Shown: one piece after another, positions 1-11,499 of the stretch
Layout of the letters: every line of letters begins with the position of its first letter
Numbering within the stretch: position 1 is the first letter of the stretch
Assembly (NCBI GenBank): GCA_963922205.1
Contig: CAWUHX010000071.1
Span: 1 to 64,000 of the forward strand
DNA length: 64,000 bases
Source: Romanomermis culicivorax
Taxonomy: Eukaryota > Nematoda > Enoplea > Mermithida > Mermithidae
Direction: 5' to 3'
Notes under the pieces: model-generated
Told to the model about the DNA's origin: nothing
The model's database searches: none
The model's input: only the letters and a program-made list of their open reading frames with translations
Position numbers and translations under genes: made by a program

Positions 1-1024
1 AATTAATAAGTGAGGTTAGGTGTCAAAGTCATAAAGTAAGCAGGCCCAGTGATTACCGCAAATGCTACACCAATTTTTCAGGAACCTCACATCTGCACCA
101 CTTTTCGCTTCTCGATGTCGGCCGCCGTCAATTTACCACTTACCCTAGTGATAACTTCACGCCTCGGTACCAAAATTAAATAGTGAATAAATAACCAATT
201 AAGGTTTTAATTAATCCAAAAAATAAATTTAGTAAACCAGGGGCTTTAATAAAACCAAAAAATAAATGCTTCAGAATCGGATCCAAGGTAAAAAACCATT
301 AGATTTTGGCTTTTTAGGGCCGTAAATCCATTAGGTTTTTTCTTTTCACCTATCCTAACATTTTTAGAAACTTTTCTTCGAACTCGTTTTCCCCTTGGTT
401 GGCCCATTCAGAAAATTGAGCATGAAGAAATCATTCCTAAGACACCTAAATGGGCGAATTTGTCCCACATACCAAGAAATAATTAAATAAAAACTTGCCG
501 TCAGTCAAAAAATAGCGATTGTTTTGGCGGCCTTGCGGTTGGCCCGCCTTAACATGGTCGGCGTGCGCGCAATAATTTCGCGCGAAAGGCGCAACGCCTA
601 ATTTCGACATTTGAAAAATTTTTAAAAATTTTTTTCTAAAATTCCGCGTTGTATCTTCTAAAGTAAACAAAATGTTAAAGAACATTTATCGTTACTTCAA
701 TATCAATACAATATACGAAATTACCGAAAATAATTTTATTGGGTCCTTGGGCTGGACGAAAAATTTTGTTCCGAAAGATTTGTGCGACGCGGAGCACAAG
801 AAAAACACGACTTTTGAAATTGAAAATGAAAATTGGTCGTAAACCTCCCAAAATGTAATCCAAAAATTTTTAGCGTCGGGTGTACAAATTAACAATATTA
901 TTCTGAAAATTCGACCCTTCGCTACCCAAAATTTAAGAAAGGTATTAAACGAATAAAAATGGGTTAAATAACACAATAAATAAAAATTTTATTCACATAA
1001 AGTACACGTATACGGCATTTTCCG
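1..1024. other. AT-rich DNA beyond the integrase end of element A
   Basis: No recognisable gene. Relative to element A (minus strand) this is downstream of integrase, where a polypurine tract and 3' LTR would be expected. The LTR known from 7727-8335 is not found here, so the 3' end either lies beyond the window or has been lost. A 94-codon open stretch at 692-976 (minus) and an overlapping one at 675-863 have no recognisable domain and are probably chance. Confidence 0.5.
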
Positions 1025-3022
1025 CTAAAAATTTTTAGACACAGAAATAACAACCGGATGATCTTCGGTCTCGGCGGGATTTCCAGTTGCGTTAACTGGA
1101 GTATCCCGGAAGACCTGCGACATTTCGTGTCGAGACCATCTGGTACCTTCGTATCGAAAGTGTTTTAGCCTACTTGCCGATACGACCTGCTTTTTAAGCG
1201 GGTTGTTCCAATGCGCTATTGTGAGCACATTGTCTTTCAATCTTTTGTCATCGATGATGATATATGGTCCTTGCCAAGGTAACCCCAATTTTTTCTGTCT
1301 GTCTACTTTCAACAGAACCCAATCTTGATTTTTAAAACCGGAAGTTTTAATTTTGTTATCAAAATATTTCTTGCTGTCCTTAGCAGCTTTTTGTATGTTT
1401 TCGGCGATACTTTCGTACAAATTTGTAAGATGGGTAGCCAAAACATACTTGTAAGCCTCATAGTCATTAGGCATGACTATTCTAAGAGCAGCAGTGAAAT
1501 TGATACCAAAATTTGCTTCATGCCCCCGCAGCAGTGAAAATGGCGAGCATTTCGTTGCTGCGTGGGGTGTGGCATTATATGCAAATACCACTGCACTGAG
1601 GTACCTTGGCCATTTATTGTTATCCTCAATTGCAACTTTTCGCAGCTGCTTTATTAGAGTTTGGTTAAATCTCTCAACCATACCATTACCCTGTGGGTGG
1701 TATGCTGTTGTGAAAATTTTTCTGCACTCTAACAGTTTACAGACTGCTTTCATAAGATCTGAATTAAATCCAGATCCGTTATCACTAAGAAGTTTTCTTG
1801 GGGTACCGTGCCTAAATATCACATGCTCTAAGAATGCATCCACTATGGTTTCAGCCGTCTGATCAGGAATCAATATAGCTTCAACCCATTTAGTGAAATA
1901 ATCCTGAAAGACAATGACATATGGGCGACGTTCCCTCAAGGGAGCAATCCCTACTATGTCCACAGACACAATATCGAAGGGACCCTCCGGTATAATGGGT
2001 ATCAATGGGGATATGGAGCTTTTACCGGGAGTAGCCATGTGGCAGACGGGACAAAACTTCAACCAATTTCTGACATCTTTTTCAATGCCAGGCCACCAGA
2101 ACCGCTGTTTGACAATACCCAGAGTTCTTTTGAACCCTTGGTGTGTCATTATAACGGCTCCGTGATATTGGTGAAGTATGCTGTCTCTGAGGGAATTCGG
2201 GACCACGATCTGATCATGGCCACGTCCCTCAGTTTCCCTATAAAGAACTCCGTTATCCTCATAGAATCCACTATGATACTTCGTAGTGCTTTTGACCCCT
2301 AATCTTTCCCAAATTGGGGTAAGGTTAGTGTCTTCTTTTTGCAATTGAGCGATAACATTTAGATCAATTGGATAATTGACCTTATCATCATCCTTCTCTT
2401 CACTTTCTCTTTCCTTCACCTCTTCAAACTCTTTTTCTCTATTCGGGAAAAGCCAAGCAATGTTTTCAGGATCATTTGGTACAGATGTACCCTGTTCTTG
2501 ATTTTGTACACTCTGATCCTGAAGTTTTGCTTGTCTTCTAGTTGTGACTGCATCAACTACCGTAAGCTTCTGCATTTCATTTCTGCTCTGCAATATATCT
2601 TTGGTAGTTGGTGCAATATTGTCATTCGTATCCGTCAATTCCTGGATATCCGTCAATTCCTTGGTCTGCTTGGGGACAATTTTTTCGTCTCTACTTTCAA
2701 CCTCTTTGTCCCTCATCCTCTGAAATTGTTGTACCAGTATTTGGGTTTCAATTTCATTGGTTTGAGTTCCGAAATTACGAAATTGAATTTTGAAGACATA
2801 TTCCCATTTTGGTGGGTTTTTGTCCTTAGCGTCTTCGGGTTCATCTTTTCTTGAGAGAAAATCAGCCATTGCGTTTTGTCTACCGGGCACATACTCCAAC
2901 CTATGATTAAATTGATTTATAATGGAATACCATCTTTTCAATTTATCATTAGTTTGAGTATTAACTTTCATAGATAAAAGAGGTTTATGATCAGTTTTGA
3001 TCAGTACTTTTTGTCCAAACAA
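1025..3022 (-). pseudogene. Element A RNase H C-terminus and integrase (part of pol)
   Basis: This is a 665-codon open frame, continuous in frame with the RT segment upstream but separated from it by two TGA codons. It begins in RNase H (TDHKPLL at about residue 10). Integrase follows: an HHCC zinc-binding region at about residues 286-330 (HH, then CPVCH), then the DDE core with VDIVG (about 352), LLSDNGSGF (about 415) and the glutamate of GMVERFNQ (about 446). All HHCC and DDE residues are present, so this domain looks potentially active. The last 100 residues, with a GPYIIID segment, match the integrase C-terminal SH3-like region. In the family the product inserts element cDNA into chromosomes. 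Confidence 0.85.
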
Positions 3023-3107
3023 ATAGTGCCGGTAAACTTTAAGACCATAGACAACCGCTAGGCATTCTCGCTCTGTAGCACACCACTTCCTCTTGTCTTC
3101 CTTGAGG

Positions 3108-3306
3108 ATTCAGCTGCTATAAGCTATTACCCATTGGTCATCTTTAGTCTTCTGATAAAGTACTGCTCTCAGTGCGGTTCCACTGGCATCTGTTTGGAGA
3201 ATGAACTCCGCAGTTCCATCCAAAACAGGATACCGTAGAAATGGCACTAAGGTGAGTGCTTTTTTCAGTTTCTCAAACGCTTGGCGATGTTCATCTGTCG
3301 CTCAGA
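3108..3306 (-). pseudogene. Element A RT/RNase H junction interrupted by two TGA codons
   Basis: The frame on either side is the same (279 bases between the two open frames), and the translation between is typical RT connection and RNase H, including FILQTDASGTALRAV. It is broken only by TGA at 3302-3304, just after GKKKF, and TGA at 3110-3112, after AYSS. Both look like point mutations, not indels. The RNase H catalytic Asp in QTDAS is present. Confidence 0.8.
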
Positions 3307-6300
3307 ACTTCTTCTTTCCCGTAGCGGTAAGCTTATACAACGGTTCTGCAAGATTTGCAAGGTTTGGGATAAATTTCTTACACCATTGCAGTATCCCCAG
3401 AAATCGTTGCATACGCTTAACCCTATTGGGAAATTCGAATTCCGTAATAGCCTTCACTTTTTTCGGATCTGGTGAGATTCCATTTTCGTCCAGTATGTGT
3501 CCAAGAAAATGAACACTTTTTGGAAGAAATTCGCACTTCTCCGGTTTAAGTGTTAGCTTTGCTTTCCGAAGAGCTTGCAAGACCAACTCTAAATTCTCCA
3601 AATGTTTCTCATAAGTTTTGGAGAACACAATGATATCATCAATATACACTAGGCAGACTCTCCAGACTAGACCATGCAACACTCTCTCCATCATTCTCTG
3701 AAACTCTGCAGGTGCATTTTTAAGTCCGAAAGGCATAACTTTGAACTGATATAGGCCTTCCTGACATATAAATGCAGTTTTCTCCTTGCTACTCTCCTCA
3801 AGTGGGACTTGCCAATATCCAGACTTTAGATCCAATGTGGTATAAAATTTGGCATTACCTAGACAATCCAAATAATCATCCATTCTAGGTATAGGGTACC
3901 TATCGTCCTTAGTAACCTCATTTATACCTCTGAAATCCACAACTGGTCTCGTGGAACCGTCCTTTTTCCCAACTAGGAAAAGTGGAGCAGCCCACGGTGA
4001 CCGGCTGGGTTCAATAACTCCTTTATCTAACATGTCTAGGACTTGAGCTCTAATCCCTGATCTTTGGTTAATGGGAGCTCTGTAATAATGTTTTGCCACT
4101 GGCATTGCATTACCAGTATCAATTTTGCACGTAAGATACGGTGTTGTAGTTAAGGGATCATTGGGTAAGCTGAAAACATCCCTGTATTTAGACAGTTTTG
4201 CTACAGCTGTTTCCTTTAATTCCTCATTGATATCAGCCTTGGAGATCATTTTATATAGCGCTTCCCTAAATGCCAATGCGTCATGCACGGACATTCTGGG
4301 AGTGGCATTAAAATTATCTTCAACACTAAATATCCCACAACTCGTACTTTGTACGTCTGATACTCCTGAATTTTCTTGTAATATTGAGTCACAGTAGCCT
4401 ACAACCTGATTAGGTTGCAATTGGCATCCCGAACCCGTATTATTCGAAATCATCAGAACAAAGTCTTCCCGTTTACCATCAACCAGTGTGCTATCAACTC
4501 TGAATTTCTTTTCTTCTTTATTTCCCTCTATGACCAAACAATTGAGATCTGTTTTAGACGATCGTTCCCATAATCTTGCCTTAATAAGCACATCAGTTCC
4601 GTGTGGTATGTATACTTTCGTACATGATACCACTGGAACCACTATACCTAATTGGCAGATCCTGGGGTATTGATCCTCTTCAGGACTTGAATGTACTATA
4701 GGTGCTTCCCCTATACAATCAATAGCTTGTATATGACTCGCGTGATCTTTAGGTACAACACTTATAGCTTTCTCAACTCCATTAAGTTTCATGATACCTT
4801 TACCAAAATCTATCATTGCTCCAACATCTGGATGTGCTAAGAAATCCATTCCAATTATGAGATTTTCCTCCGCATTAGGAATGATTATGGCTTTCACCAA
4901 GAAAACTCCAAATTCACAATGCATTTTGAATTGTATGTAACCATGTGCATGTACTACTGCACCATCAGCAACAGTGACTTTTAGTATCTCAGGATATCCG
5001 GTATATTCTTCATCAAAAGCTTCCTTAAGAAACCATGAAGACATCACCGAACACTGAGCACCAGTATCCACTAAAGCCTTGGTGTTAGTATTACATACGG
5101 TCACATTAATGTGAAATGGGAGAGTTCGAGGGAATTTAGAAAACCTTAATCGTTCCTCCTGATTAGGAATTATCCCATGCTTGAACGCTTTTGTAACTTT
5201 TGAATAATCTTCTTTCATCATGGCACACTTCAATACTCCAGGCCATTTCATCTCACTAACACCTTGACCCGTAGTGGCAGTGCTATTAACACTTCCAGCA
5301 GATCCCAACTCTGTCTGACTAGACGTGGATGGTTGACTACTGGAAATGGCTTGCACACTTGGGCTAGGGTTACTGATTTGAACCTGACCTTGAGGGGGAG
5401 CTGTGATCATCAGCTGTTGGCTAGGGGCTGGCAGTTGTGGTGCCATATAGAGTTGCTCATTCCGCAATCTATTCTGGTAATCCATAAATCGTTGATAAGT
5501 ATCATAATCCATAGTATCACCATAATAACCTACGGCATGAGCACCTCTACTGCTCCCGCCAACATATCCTCCTCTAAAACCTCCAAACTGTTGCCTGAAA
5601 CCTCTGTTTCCACCATATCGATTATCCCAATTACGTCCTTGTGCATTTTTCCATTGAAGGGTTTTACATTCGGACGTGTCATGAGAGTTATTTCTATGGT
5701 ATCGACAATATGGTTTCCTGAACTCGTTTCCACCAGGTTTTTGGGGTTTGCCCTTATTAACTTTGGCAGAAATTTCATTCAATTTAGCATCAGTTTTTTG
5801 GCTTATCTCCTGATAACATTGAGCCAACTTCGCAATCTCCTGTGATAACTTTGCTAGAACAGAATCACTGCTAGGTTCCTCAGGCTCTTTTCCCTTTTGG
5901 GGAGTAGTAGCCATTTGAGTCCCCTGTGAGTTATTCTCTTCTACAGAAGTATCGGAATCCTTCTTTTCTGACACTAGGATCGGGGCTTGCTTCTCTCTCC
6001 TTGCTTGCTGTCGCATAGCTTTATTTTGAAACTGCCTTTGTGGGGCATTGCCAAATTTATTTCTACCCACATAAGCCACTTCAGCTTGCCCTTCCCCCAT
6101 TGTCACTTCATTTATCACAATTGGAGATTCCGCAGTTCCTCTCTTTTTATAAGCAGCTGTATTCCACTTATCAATCTTGTGCACATCCTCTGCTAGATCA
6201 TGCCATGTTTCATACTTCTCTCTTTGATCTAGCAACTCCATCTGATACTCTTCAGATGCTTTATACAAAAAGGTATCAATTATAAAATGATCTCTGAACT

Positions 6301-6538
6301 CTTTGGTCTTATTAGGATATAATCTGTCTACTAGCACACTAATTCTCTTGAGGAATTTCACTAGACCTTCATCAAATTCCTGCTTTATGTTCATCAGCTC
6401 CCTTGTTTGCATACCGACATTTGAATCTGGAGCTTGCACTTTGAGCAACTTTCTTCGGGCTTTTTCGTAACTTTTGAACCTTTTGGCAGTAGCTTTCGGT
6501 ACACCCTTAGAAAGCGCTCGTAAGGCAGCCAGCTTCAT
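3302..6538 (-). CDS. Element A Gag-protease-reverse transcriptase frame
   Basis: A 1078-residue open frame. Residues 1-270 are helical capsid-like Gag. A zinc knuckle of unusual C..H...H...C type (CRYHRNNSHDTSEC) lies at about residue 275. The aspartic protease has its active site VDTGAQCS at about 489 and a distal LIIGMDFLAHPDVGAMIDF; DTGA is intact. Reverse transcriptase follows with VVDFRGINEVT, LDLKSGYWQVP, MPFGLKNAPAEFQRMM and the catalytic YIDDI at about 963. Translation ends at TGA 3302 in the thumb/connection region. The frame is offset from the upstream gag frame, so expression would need frameshifting, unless the offset is simply a mutation. Confidence 0.85.
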   Translation of the reverse strand: MKLAALRALSKGVPKATAKRFKSYEKARRKLLKVQAPDSNVGMQTRELMNIKQEFDEGLVKFLKRISVLVDRLYPNKTKEFRDHFIIDTFLYKASEEYQMELLDQREKYETWHDLAEDVHKIDKWNTAAYKKRGTAESPIVINEVTMGEGQAEVAYVGRNKFGNAPQRQFQNKAMRQQARREKQAPILVSEKKDSDTSVEENNSQGTQMATTPQKGKEPEEPSSDSVLAKLSQEIAKLAQCYQEISQKTDAKLNEISAKVNKGKPQKPGGNEFRKPYCRYHRNNSHDTSECKTLQWKNAQGRNWDNRYGGNRGFRQQFGGFRGGYVGGSSRGAHAVGYYGDTMDYDTYQRFMDYQNRLRNEQLYMAPQLPAPSQQLMITAPPQGQVQISNPSPSVQAISSSQPSTSSQTELGSAGSVNSTATTGQGVSEMKWPGVLKCAMMKEDYSKVTKAFKHGIIPNQEERLRFSKFPRTLPFHINVTVCNTNTKALVDTGAQCSVMSSWFLKEAFDEEYTGYPEILKVTVADGAVVHAHGYIQFKMHCEFGVFLVKAIIIPNAEENLIIGMDFLAHPDVGAMIDFGKGIMKLNGVEKAISVVPKDHASHIQAIDCIGEAPIVHSSPEEDQYPRICQLGIVVPVVSCTKVYIPHGTDVLIKARLWERSSKTDLNCLVIEGNKEEKKFRVDSTLVDGKREDFVLMISNNTGSGCQLQPNQVVGYCDSILQENSGVSDVQSTSCGIFSVEDNFNATPRMSVHDALAFREALYKMISKADINEELKETAVAKLSKYRDVFSLPNDPLTTTPYLTCKIDTGNAMPVAKHYYRAPINQRSGIRAQVLDMLDKGVIEPSRSPWAAPLFLVGKKDGSTRPVVDFRGINEVTKDDRYPIPRMDDYLDCLGNAKFYTTLDLKSGYWQVPLEESSKEKTAFICQEGLYQFKVMPFGLKNAPAEFQRMMERVLHGLVWRVCLVYIDDIIVFSKTYEKHLENLELVLQALRKAKLTLKPEKCEFLPKSVHFLGHILDENGISPDPKKVKAITEFEFPNRVKRMQRFLGILQWCKKFIPNLANLAEPLYKLTATGKKKF

Positions 6539-6594
6539 TTTATCAGTAGTTTCTGACGTAAATTCTCCTCTAAATCATTTAGGAAGCTGAGAAC

Positions 6595-7725
6595 CTATGT
6601 CTCAGTCATGTCATCGAGGAGTAGCTTTGGCTTTACGGCCTTCACTATATCTGACACAGTAGGCTCCAATCCATCCACTGAGGAGTCATCAGAATCTGAT
6701 GAATTTCCTCGTGTGGACTTTTTGGATCCTTTGTGCTTCGACGTAGTATGTTTGCTTTCCTTATGACTACCTGCTGCTTCCTCATCAGCCTCTTGGAAAA
6801 ATTGAGCAACTATATCACTTGCTTGTTCTCGAACAGCAAGCGGTTCAGTTACCCGTTTTTCGGTAGAAACCTTTGATTTCACAGCAGGTTTGACTGTGAA
6901 CTTTTGCTCTGACTCATCTGCTTCCATCTGCCGTAACCTTTGGTCATTGGCAATACAGGTTGCAGACGTCATTGGCAAAGTTCTACACATATCCTGAGTT
7001 TGCAATGGTCTGTCTGTAGTCCTACTCACTCGGATATCCCTTTCCTTCTGATCCAGGACGAATCTTTCCAATAGTCCTTGGACTCCGACCATCGAATCGG
7101 CCATTTTATCAATTTTGACGTTTAGTCGTCGAATCTCGTCGTCCTTTTGACTCATTTCGAATCGTAAATCATCCAATGGATCATGACGGTAATCATCCCG
7201 AATAATATTATCCATATTTTCGTTGACGTATTCGCGATGATACGTATCAAATCACTGTCGAGGTCATCGAAAACGTTCCTCTCTAAATTGATCAAATGGA
7301 TCGATATGATCCTCGGCCAATTTCGGCCTTCTATCAATAGGCGCTAATAATTGAGCGTCTCTATCTTCGGCAGTCAATAGTTCCTTTGCCGTGGCCATAT
7401 TATTGATATTATTTGTGGCCATTATAGGTGCTACGGAAGTGGGAGCGCTTACTGGGTCCAATTTTACCTCAGCCCGCTGGCTTATGGCACTTGAGTCAGA
7501 GCCTTTCCACTTGCTCGTAGTATTAAATACCAGGGGCAGTGGGAAAGATTCATCCGACTCATCATGCCTTACACCAGGCGGAGTCCTCGGTAAAGTCGTA
7601 CCAGAGGCTAAATCCTCAGCATTTTTGGACATTTTGAGTCCTAAGTCTCTGTAAAAACCTTTAGGTTTTGTGACACCTCGAGTGACTCTGCGCTCTTCCG
7701 TATTGGAAGTGTCAGAAGCCACCAC
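6595..7725 (-). pseudogene. Element A N-terminal gag, two in-frame TGA codons
   Basis: Two open stretches (7725-7264 and 7215-6595) share one frame and are separated by TGA at 7264-7266 and TGA at 7252-7254. The product is hydrophilic, acidic and Ser/Thr-rich, with a predicted coiled coil (about 7190-7080) and a Lys/Ser/Thr-rich segment near 6720-6780. It has no recognised domain beyond its position: it sits directly after the LTR and primer site and before the capsid-like region. It ends at a TAG near 6595, about 57 bases before the next frame starts in a different phase. Confidence 0.65.
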
Positions 7726-7726
7726 T

Positions 7727-8335
7727 TGTTATGTTTATATCTCAGCTGAAGTCCGAGGATGTCAGCAATATAACTCAAGTCCTATTGGCTTGTACTCAAT
7801 CGACTACTGTAGGTCACTCAAAGGAGCTTCCTATTAGTAATCAACTAAACACAGTGCAACAGTCCTTAAGCAGAAATAAACACAACCTTCAGTCACTAAT
7901 AAGCAACTGGAAACTCTAACTCTTGCAATCGAAGGGCACTCAGGGTCTCCCGAGATACCTCCTAAAGGTTGGCACAAATACACAAAACTCACTTCACTAA
8001 TATCCAAAGGAGCTGGGACCTTACCTTGGCTTGGCTCCCGTGTAATAGGACTCCCTCCAACCGCTCACTGCGCAAGTAATAATAATAATATAAATAATAA
8101 ATAATTATTATACTAACAATATGCAAATGGGTGTTGGGCTGTCGACGTTGCCTTTATTGGGCGAAACAGGACAATATAATATACACCATACGCGACTCAC
8201 CCACGGCACACCAAATTGCAGAAGGTAAACACGAATAATGAATGTTTCTTCCTTTTTTGGTGGAATCCTAACTTTGTCGATTCACCAATTTTGCATAGAT
8301 GTGGGATTGCTACTGCCGTAAGCACATCCCCAACA
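7727..8335 (-). repeat. Element A 5' LTR (LTR family 1)
   Basis: The boundaries come from three copies: this one, the split solo LTR (45446-45467 plus 60221-60624), and a relic near 43630-44120. All share the TGTTGGG-type start or following sequence, an internal CCACATCTATGCAAAATTGG block, a GTCGC block, and a TAGAGAA/TTGCACTGTGTT region. Two share the AAACATAACA end. Length is 609 bp, starting TG and ending CA, as expected of an LTR. Confidence 0.8.
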
Positions 8336-9500
8336 GATAGAGTTCTCAGGAATTTATCCATTCAATTGACATTTCAGTGGTTCCGATTAGAATCATCTAA
8401 TTTTGTTTAGCTCTTGGTTTCGGCACAGAGCGCCGAAAATTTTTTTGAATTTTCACTTTCTATAATGCTGGAAAATGAACCTTTACAACATTGAGAAATA
8501 AATTAAAATCAAACTGATGAACTGTAATTTGTTCCCCATTCTGGCGGGAAGCGCCGGAAAATTTTCGGGTTTTTATATTCTAAAATGCTAGAAAATAAAT
8601 CTCTCCAACAGATATTCATGAATAGAAGTTCTAAAATCGCAGTCTGGAATGATGTCTTCAATTTCCATCTTCAATAAACGCAAAAGTTGAGGTTGCAAAC
8701 GTTTAAAAAATTCCAAGCGTCGAGAGGAAAAATTGAGAGAATTGATGAAAAATCTCAATTTTGGGCGACATAATGGACTGTTAACGATTAGAAAATGAAA
8801 CGAGCTAACTTGATTGATGGAAACTGTTGAGCATTAATTAGTAAGTCGAAGTACATATGCTAACGGCCGCGCCTGATAGAAAATAGTTATCATTTTACCC
8901 ATGACCGGCGTGAAGCGCAAATTTTGACCAAAAAGCATCTTTTCGGTTTTGAAGTCCCCAAAATGTTTTGCTCAATGGGAACCATACCCAAAATTTTTTT
9001 CCTCATTTCGAAATTTTTTTCCTCAAAACACCCCATTTGAGGGAAAAAACGGTGCCCCTCCTCTCCCCCGAATGTATGACATTGCCTTTTAAAACGCGCC
9101 AGGCACAGTAGCCATGTATTTTCTGCGCGTAATATTTTTCGATATTTCCACCGTGCATCCGATAATATTTTTTTTCCAAGTTGGGAAACAGTCCAACGTT
9201 TTCCCCCCGTTTCAGAAACAAGCTAAAAATATTCGCATGCGATCGCGTTGCGCCAACGGAGGGCTCGAAAATGAAGTTCAATCATGCGCCATGGGCAAAA
9301 AACAATACTTAACTGTACTGCGGCAGTGGTTACTGATCGCATGAATTACAGATGTGCGAAAAAGTAGAAATGGTTTCTACTTGCCTGCACGCGCAAAATT
9401 GTTGGGTCCCCCAACTTTTTCGCCCGGCACCCGCAATGCGGCGCACAATTGTGCGTTCAATTTCCAGGCCGCAAATTGCGGGCCCGCTCAGAAATCGGCG
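8336..9500. other. Intergenic, dispersed repeat fragments only
   Basis: No gene seen. Blocks near 8410-8600 (GAAGCGCCG with AAAATTTT, followed by a TCTATAATGCTGGAAAATGA-like stretch) recur near 37205-37340 and 44130-44210, so this is a dispersed repeat. Open stretches at 9003-9344 on both strands have no recognisable domain. Confidence 0.45.
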
Positions 9501-9519
9501 GCGCACGTGCGTACGGGTA

Positions 9520-9880
9520 AGTATATACCCGGCTTAATCGGTGGATGCGGATATGGATGGCGGATGTGGAATCCGCATATCCGCTCCCTAATCAGCGGAT
9601 GAAAAGGGCAGAATCCGCCTTTTTTGGGTGGATTGATGTCTAATCGGCAGATATGAAAAATGTGGAGATCCGCCATCCGCATGTCTAAAAGGCGGACATG
9701 TTTTGCAGATTGCGGATATTTTGTTCAAAATGTTCCCCATGTGTTGCCAGAGTAGGCAACTTTTTTGGCGGGTACACATGTCAAAACGGCGGATTTGGGA
9801 GAAGTAGGCGGATACATATCCGCCATCCACAGAATGTCTAATTGGCGGAAATGTAGGGCGGATATGCGGACGTGGGTTTT
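9520..9880. repeat. GCGGAT / ATCCGC cluster
   Basis: GCGGAT and its complement ATCCGC occur many times in both orientations, often back to back (for example near 9540-9600 and 9660-9690, and again 9780-9870). The two orientations can pair into hairpins. Open frames here on either strand are products of the repeat, not genes. Confidence 0.7.
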
Positions 9881-9889
9881 CGACCATTG

Positions 9890-10610
9890 GTAATTTGATG
9901 GATGCAATCACTTTACATAAAAAAATTGTCATGGGTGTAAACAAGCAAATTTTTGTGATTTTTTTTAGCAAGGGGTTTTGGACCACAGGGAAATCAATCA
10001 ATGAGCTCACTTAGCACAAAAATTATCCTGCATGTAAACAATCATTTTTCGTAATTTTTTGATGTAAGGTGTTTTTGACTGCAGGGAATCCAATGGATGC
10101 ATCACTTTACACAATAAAGTATCATGGGTGTAAACAAGTGTATTTGTGTCATTATTTGGGGCAAGGGGTCTTAGACCTCAGGTAATTCAATGAATGCACT
10201 TACTTAACACAAAAAATTATGCTGTGTGTAAACAATCGTTTTTTATGATTTTTTGATAGGAAGGGTTTTCAACTATGGGGAATTTATTGAATCCAATCAC
10301 TTTACATGGAAAATTGTCCCAGGTGTAAACAAACATATTTTCTTCATTTTTTGGTGGGAGAGGTTTTTGACCATAGGGAATTTATTGAATCTAATCACTC
10401 TACACCGAAAATTGTCCCAAGTGTAAACAAGCGAATTTTCCTCATTTTTTGGTGGAAGGGGTTTTTGACCACAGAGATTCCAATGGACACAGTCACTTCA
10501 CACAAAAAATTGTTGCATGCAATCAAAGATATTTCTGCAATTTTTGGGGTTCTTGATCCTGGAGAATTCAATGGAAATGGTCACTTTACACACTTTTACC
10601 AGAAGTGAGA
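9890..10610. repeat. Tandem array with about 97-bp period
   Basis: The anchor TGTAAACA recurs at 9936, 10033, 10129, 10227, 10324 and 10422 (spacings 97, 96, 98, 97, 98). Each unit also has a CACTTTACAC-like block and a GGTTTTTGACCACAGGGAAT-like block. About seven diverged units. Open frames inside are chance. Confidence 0.85.
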
Positions 10611-11480
10611 ATTCGTAGCCTTCAGATTTTACTGTTTCTTTGATGTGAAGATGACCAAATTTAGATTCAATGTGCTTCAATGAACGTTTTCATGCCTGAT
10701 TAAGAAGAACTTGGTTTAATGTTCCAAAAATTAGTTTTCCTTATATTGGATTTTCATCCTTTCTGAAAAAAATAAATCTAGTCCACATTTTTCTCTAGCT
10801 ATTTTTTTTCTCAATCTTTTATTTTTCTTGGAGAATTTTTGAATGAAACTAATAAAAAAAGAGTTGAAAATGAGGAAGCTGAGGACTTTAATTAGTTCAA
10901 AATCTGTACTAACCTATAATTCCAATTGAGTAGTATATTTCGAATGTACATTTTATTTATAATCAAAGACAAAAAACATATAGTCAACAACAACAAACAA
11001 AAAAACAAATATTTACAACAATAACGCAAAAAAATATTATTATGACAAATGTTAATAAATAAAAACAGTTATGTACAACAAACTCGAATAATGAATATGT
11101 ATACAATGGACAACAATTTAACAAAACAAAATTTAATTCCAAAGAAAAAATTTAAAATTTTGAGAAAATTTTAAAAATTTGATTTTTTTTTTAATTTTGA
11201 TAGGGCACATCCTACAACCTCATAAATAAAATAAAACACTGTTCTCATTGCTTTTTCGATTGTTCCACTGCCTCAAATGTCATATCTGCCCATTAGGGTT
11301 TTGTGACCCTAATCAGTGGATATAAAAGGCCGAAATCACTTAAAATCACGTCCTGAACTTAATATCGAGTTTTGGAGCACAGGACTGCTATCCTAACATC
11401 TCAGTCACAGTCCTGATCCAAAACCTTGAAAAATTTTAAAATTAAAATAAAATTTAAAAATTTTGAAAAAATTTTAAAAA
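10611..11480. other. AT-rich intergenic DNA, nothing recognised
   Basis: Long A- and T-runs and no coding signal. A TAGGGCACATCCTACAACCTC block near 11205 resembles the sequence at 11503 just before the purine-rich arm. Confidence 0.4.
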
Positions 11481-11499
11481 TTTAGATTTTTTCAAAATT

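Larger units (their letters stand above)
1025..8335 (-). mobile_element. Element A: Ty3/gypsy-type LTR retrotransposon, 3' end not seen
   Basis: Read on the minus strand, the order is 5' LTR (8335-7727), gag, then a gag/protease/RT/RNase H/integrase reading frame ending at 1025. RT lying before integrase is the Ty3/gypsy order. The LTR starts TGTTGGGG and ends AAACATAACA; two other copies of this LTR family occur in the window. A candidate primer-binding site follows the LTR two bases in (TGGTGGCTTCTGACAC). Damage is limited to four in-frame TGA codons and a frame change between gag and the longer frame, so this is the best-preserved retroelement here. No 3' LTR is present, so its age cannot be estimated from LTR divergence. 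Confidence 0.85.

Noticed and set aside
9890-10610. CRISPR-like regular spacing
   Set aside because: The whole 97-bp unit is repeated, not short repeats with unique spacers, and the genome is eukaryotic.
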